Assembly: GCA_965240365.1 (NCBI GenBank)
Contig: OZ251218.1
Span: 1-64,000, forward strand
Direction: 5' to 3'
From: G965240365 sp965240365
GTDB taxonomy: Bacteria > Pseudomonadota > Gammaproteobacteria > Eutrophobiales > Eutrophobiaceae
DNA: 64,000 nucleotides
The translations under genes and the position numbers were made by a program. Below, one piece after another: positions 15,001 through 21,000 of this stretch. Under the pieces are notes generated by a model. The model was not told the origin of the DNA and did no database searches. It was given only the letters and a program-made list of their open reading frames with translations. How positions within the stretch are numbered: the stretch's first letter is position 1; the number at the start of each line of letters is the position of its first letter.

Positions 15001-18000
15001 GGGCCTCACTGGCGGGAATGCTCAGATTGCCGGTACCGCCCGCCAGTGCCAGGGTCGCGCCGCCGGCTACAGTGGTCCCGCCATTGGTGGTTGTCCCCCC
15101 CGGCGTGCCCAGCGCGTTATTGTGTTGCACGCGCAGCGTGCCGTGGTTGACGTTGACCGCGCCCGCGAAGGTGTTGTTGCCGCTCACGGTCAGGATGCCG
15201 GTGTCCGTATTCACGCGGCCCTTCGTGATGCCACCTAATCCACTGATGATGCCGGAAAGAACGACATCACCCGCGCCCGTTACCGTAAGGTCACGGGCCA
15301 CGGTTTCGCCCCCCGCGGGGGTCTCTTCCAGGCTCAGGGCGCCGCTCACGGTCAGGGTGCTGCCGGCCGTGCTGTTGTCGATGCGGGTGCCCTTTAGATT
15401 GATAGCGCCGCTGTATTCGTTGTCGCCGCTCTGGTTGGCCAGCGTGCCAAAGAGATCCAGGGTTTCGCCCACATTAAGGCCAGTGGTTCCGCTGGACGAG
15501 AGTTCCAGTCTCGCGCCGCTGGCCACGATGGTGCGCGCCAGGCTGCCCGTGCCGCCGCCGAGGGCCGTGTTATGGCTAATCCGCAGGACGCCATTGCTGA
15601 CGGTGGTCAGACCCGTGTAGGTGTTCGCGCCCGAGAGCGTGAGCATGCCCGTGCCGGTCTTGGTCAGGCTGCCACGGTCGGTGGCAGCGCCCCCCGTGCC
15701 ATCCTCGATGACGCCGGCAAAGTTGGTGTCTCGGCTATTGTTTATGGTGAGGGTAGAACCCTTCCGGATTTGCACCTTGCTGCTGGCGGTGCCAGTCAGA
15801 TTGTTGATGGTCTGGTTGCCGGTGGTGACAAGTGTGGTCGCGCCGGATCCGGCGAAGCTCACGTCGCCCGTGCCCATGTTCCCGCTGAGCGTGCCGCCCT
15901 CAATGGTGGTCGCGCCCGAATAGCCACTGCTGTCACCGCTGAGCGTGAGCGTGCCCGCGCCGCGCTTGGTCAGCGCCGCGTTGCCGGCCAGATTCGCGCT
16001 GATGGTCCCGCCCTGGGCCGTGATGCCGCCCGTGTTGACGGTCAGGGTCCCCGTGCCGGTAATCTGGCCGCCATTATCCAGTTGCAGGCCGCCGGTCAGG
16101 GTTTGATTGAAGACGCCCAGGGCAAAGGTACCGCTGCCGCCGATGACCAGACGACTGGCAGCGGGGAGGGCCTCGGCAATGCCGAGGGCGAGGGTCCCGC
16201 CGTTGATAGTGGTCGCGCCCGTGTAGTTGTTGCCGCTGCCGGAGAGCGTGAGCGTGCCGCCGTCGTTCTTGGTCAGGCCGCCCGTGCCGGTCTGGATGTT
16301 GCCCTGGATGTGGGTGTTGCCCGCGCCGGTGACGGTGAGATTGCGGCCGGTACCGCCGGAGTAGAGAATATTGCCGTTCAACGTCAGGCTGTTGACCGCG
16401 CCCGAAGCGGGGACGGCGTTATCAATCGTGGCGTTGTTGCCCGTGAGCGTAATCGCGCCGTTCCAGATGTTGTCGAACGGGGCGCTGCCGCCGGCATTCC
16501 GGTTGCGCAGCGTGCCGGCCAGATTCAGGGTTTCGCCGGCGGGAATAGTCAGCCGGGCGCGGCTCGTGCCGGTTCCCGGGCTGTCCAGTTCCAGGGTCGC
16601 GCCATCGGCCACGGTGGTGTTGCCCGTAGTGTTGCCAAGCGCGCTGCTCTTGCCGATGCGCAGGATACCTTCATTGACGGCGGTCACCCCGGCGTACGTA
16701 TTGGCGGCCGCGCCGTCGAGCGTGAGCGTGCCGCCGCCGGTCTTGGTCAGGCCGCCCGCGCCGCTGATAGCGCCGTTGATGGCGGTGTCGCCCGCGCCCG
16801 TGACCGTGAGGGCGTGGGCGGTCGCCGGGTCAGTGCCGCTGCCGGCGGTTTCGAGGGTGACGCCGCCGGAGACGGTCAGGGTGTTGCCGGCCGTTGCGCT
16901 GTTCAGCGTGGCGTTAGCCGTGAGCGTGATTGTGCCGTTCCAGGTGTTATTGGCGCTGGTGTTGCGCAGCGCGCCGAGGCGGTTACTGCCGCTGGTCGCG
17001 CCCAGCCCGGCAAGGCGCAGGGTTTCGGTATTGGATATATTGAAGTTGCCGCTGCCCGCCAGCTCCAGGGTCGCGTTGGCGGCTACGCTGGCGCCGCCGT
17101 TGCTTGTGCCCGAAGGCGGCGTGCCCAGGGCGTTTTGGTGGGTGATACGCAGGACGCCGTGAGCGACGTTGACCGCGCCCGCGAAGGTGTTGTTGCCGCC
17201 AAGCGTAAGGCGGCCCGTGTCGCCCGCCACCGCGCCCTTGGTGAGGCCGCCCGCGCCGCTGATGACGCCGCTGTAGCTGGTATTTGTGCCCGCGCTGTTC
17301 TTGACGGTCAGGATCTGGCCGCTGGCGATTTCGACCTCGCCACCGCCAGCCAGCGAAGCGATAGTCTCGCCGTTGGTGACGGTAAGTTTCGGGCTGCCGG
17401 TGCTGGCCAGCACCACATCGGAACTGTCGTGCAGGGCCGTGCCGCCGGTATTGGCAAGTTCCAGTTCGCCCGCATTCACGGTGGTGTCGCCCGTGTAGGT
17501 GTTCGCACCCGTCAGCGTGAGCGTGCCCGCGCCGCTCTTGCTCAGGCCGCCCGCGCCGCCGCCGATTACGCCAGCGACAAGCGTGTCACCCGCGCCCGCG
17601 AAGCTCAGGAGGTGGGCGCCGTTGCCGATGCTGGCGGTGCTGGCCAGCGTCAGGGTATTGGCGCTGTTGGCGCTGGTGATAATGGTATTGCCCGCAAGGG
17701 TTATCGCGCCGCGCCAGGTGTTGTTGCCGCTTTCGTTGCGCAGCGCCCCCCGGCCACTCACCCCGGCCCCGTTCAGGCTCAGGGTTTCGGTGCTGGAGAT
17801 GTCAAGGCCGCTGCTGCTCGCCAGTTCCAGGGTCGCGCCGCCGGCCACGCTGGTCCCGCCGTTGGCGCCGCTCGTCGGCGTGCCAAGCGCGCTGCTCTTG
17901 CCGATGCGCAGGATCCCGGTATTGACGGCGGTCGCCCCGGCGTAGGTGTTAAGGCCCATGCCGCCGAGCGTGAGTGTGCCGCCGCCGGTCTTGCTCAGGC

Positions 18001-21000
18001 CGCCCGCGCCGCTGATAGCGCCGTTGATGGCGGTGTCGCCCGCGCCCGTGACCGTGAGGGCGTGGGCGGTCGCCGGGTCAGTGCCGCTGCCGGCGGTTTC
18101 GAGGGTGACGCCGCCGGAGACGGCCAGGGTGGTGCCGGCCGTTGCGCTGCTGAGCGTGGCGGCGCGCGTGAGCGCAATATCGCCGCTGTATTCGTTATTG
18201 CCGCTCGGGTTGGCCAGCGTGCCCCCGAGGTTCAGGGCTTCGGCCACATTGAGGCCGTTGCCCGAGAGTTCCAAGGTCGCGTTCCGGGCCACAGTGGTCG
18301 TGTTGGCGGCCGTGCTGGCTGCGGGCGTGCCAAGCGCGTTGTTGTGCGTGATGCGCAGCGTGCCCGCGTCCACCCTGGTCGCGCCGCCGTAGGTGTTGTT
18401 GCCGCCAAGCGTAAGGCGGCCCGTGTCGCCCGCCGCCGCGCCCTTGGTGAGGCCGCCCGCGCCGCTGATGACGCCGCTGTAGCTGGTATTTGTGCCCGCG
18501 CTGTTCTTGACGGTCAGGATCTGGTCGCTGGCGATTTCGACCTCGCCGCCGCCGGCCAGCGAAGCGATAGTCTCGCCGTTGGTGACGGTCAGTTTAGGGC
18601 TGCCGGTGCTGGCCAGCACCACATCGGAACTGTCGTGCAGGGCCGTGCCGCTGGTATTGGCAAGTTCCAGTTCGCCATCATTCACGGTAGTCACGCCCGT
18701 GTAGATGTTGGTTCCGCTCAACGTGAGCGTGCCGCCGCCGGTCTTGGTCAGGCTGCCCGTGCCGGTCTGGATGTTGCCCTGGATGTGGGTGTTGCCAACG
18801 CCCATGACGGTGAGGTTTTGATTGCTCGTGCTCGTGATGTTGGCCGTGAGCGTCAGGCTTTGCGTGCTGCCCACGGCAGTCCGCTGGTTGTCGATAGTGC
18901 CCGCCCCCGTGAGGTTTATCGTGCCGTTCCAGACATTGTTGCCACTGGCGTTGCGCAGCGTGCCGTTGTTCAGGGTCAGGGCTTCGGCGGCGGTATTGAG
19001 GTTCGTGCCGCCGGATGGGGCCAGTTCCAGCACGGCGTTATTGACCGTGGTCCCGCTGCTCGCGCCTGTAGCGCCGAGCGCGTTGTTGCTGGCGATGCTT
19101 AGCACGCCCCCGCTCACCGTGGCCGCGCCCGTAAAGCTGTTGGCGCCTGAGAGCGTGACCGTGCTGCCCGTGGTCTTGTTCAACCCCGCGCCGCCCGCGA
19201 GCTTGGCGCTGACCGTGCCGTGCTGGAGGTCGAAGTTGCTGCCGCCGCCGAGAGTCAGGGTACCTTTGGTCGAGGAGGCGGCCTTGTCCGCGTCCAAGGT
19301 CAGGCCCGAGGCGATAATGCTGCCGCCGCCCGTGAGTTGCACGCCGCCGACCGTGTCAAAGTAGCTGTCGAGGTCAAAGGTACCGCCATTGACCACCAGA
19401 TTGCTGCTGTCGGAAATCACATTGTCCGCGCCGAGCTTGAGCGTGCCCCCGCTCACCGTGGTAGCGCCCGTGTAGGTGTTGGTTCCACTAAGCGTGAGCG
19501 TGCCGCCGTCGGTCTTGCTCAGGCCGCCCGCGCCGGTTTGAATCGCGCCGGAGATAAGCGTGTTGCCGGCGCCGGCCAGGGTCAGATTGGTCGTGGCCGT
19601 GGCCGCGATGCCCGCGGCCCGGCTTAGCGTGTTGCTGAGCGTCAGGGCGCCGGTGACGTTGGTGATGGTGGTGTTGCCCGCCAGCGCGACCGTGCCGCTC
19701 AGGGTATTGCCGCCGCTGACGTTGTGCAGCGCCCCGACGTTGGTCGTCGCGCCCGTGCCGCTCAGGGTCAGGGCTTCGCGGGCGGAGACGGTGATGCCGC
19801 CCGCCAGCGCCAGGGTCGCGCCGCTGGCTACGGTAGTGGTCGTCGTGTTGGTTGCATGAGTGCCGAGGGCGTTATTGTTTTCAATGCGCAGGATGCCCGC
19901 GCTCACCGTGACCGCGCCCGAAAAGCTGTTATCGCCGGAGAGGGTGACGGTGCTGGTGGTGGTCTTGCTCAACCCCGCGCTGCCCCCGAGTCTGGCGCTG
20001 ATGACGCCGTTTCTAAGGTCGAAGTTGCGGGTTGTCGAGCCGTCGTTGTTGAGCGTCAGGACGCCTTTGGTCGCGCCGCCCTCCCCGCGGCCGCTGTCCC
20101 GGATGGTCCCCTTGATAAGTTGCATACCGCCGACTTCGGCGTTATACCCGGCGAGGTCGAGGACGGCCTGGGCGGCCGTGAGTCTTGCTGGCGCCTGCAC
20201 AACCAGGGTGCTGGCGGTGGACAGGGCGTTATTGGCACCGAGCTTGAAGACGCCGCGCTCGACGCGGGTCTGGCCCGTGTGGGTGGCGTCTGTGCCGCGG
20301 TCGCGGCCGAGGGTAAGCGTGGCATTGAGATTGTTCATGTAGCCGATGAGGTTGCCGCTGCCGCTGATGAGGCCCGCGAGGGTGATGTTGCCCTGGCCGC
20401 GGAGCCTGAGGTTGCGGGGATTCGCCGCGGCGGCGCCTTGCAGGCTGAGATTGCTGTTGATGGTCAGCATTTTGCCTATGCTGCCGCTGCGGATCTGGGT
20501 GTTGGCGGCAAGCGTGATGGGGCCTTGCCAGATGTTGGTACCGCGCTCGCCGCGCAGCGCGCCGTAACGGTAACGGTTGGGGCGTGTCGTATCGGGCGTA
20601 TTCCAGGCGCCCGCGCCTCGCAGGGTCAGGGGTTCGGCGTCGAAAGTGACACTGCCGGTAGCCGGGGCGCGGAGGATCAGGCTGGCGTAGTTTTCCACTA
20701 CGGTGCCCGCGCTGGTCGCGCCGAGGGCGCTGGCGCTTTCGATGGCCAGGCGGCTGCCGTTTTTTTCGGCTTCCGGGGTGGTATCTTCGCCAGCGCCGGT
20801 GAAACGGTAGCCGCGCACGGTGGTGATGCCGGTGTAGGTGTTGACGCCGGCCAGCGTCAGCTTGCCCGTGCCGGCGATGGTGAGGTTGCCGCCGCCGGAG
20901 CCGGTTGCGCTGTCCTTGATGATGCCGGCGTAACGGCTGTCGCTGCTGCTGTTTACGGTGAGCGTGCTGCCCTGTTCGATGATGACTTCGCTGGCGGCAT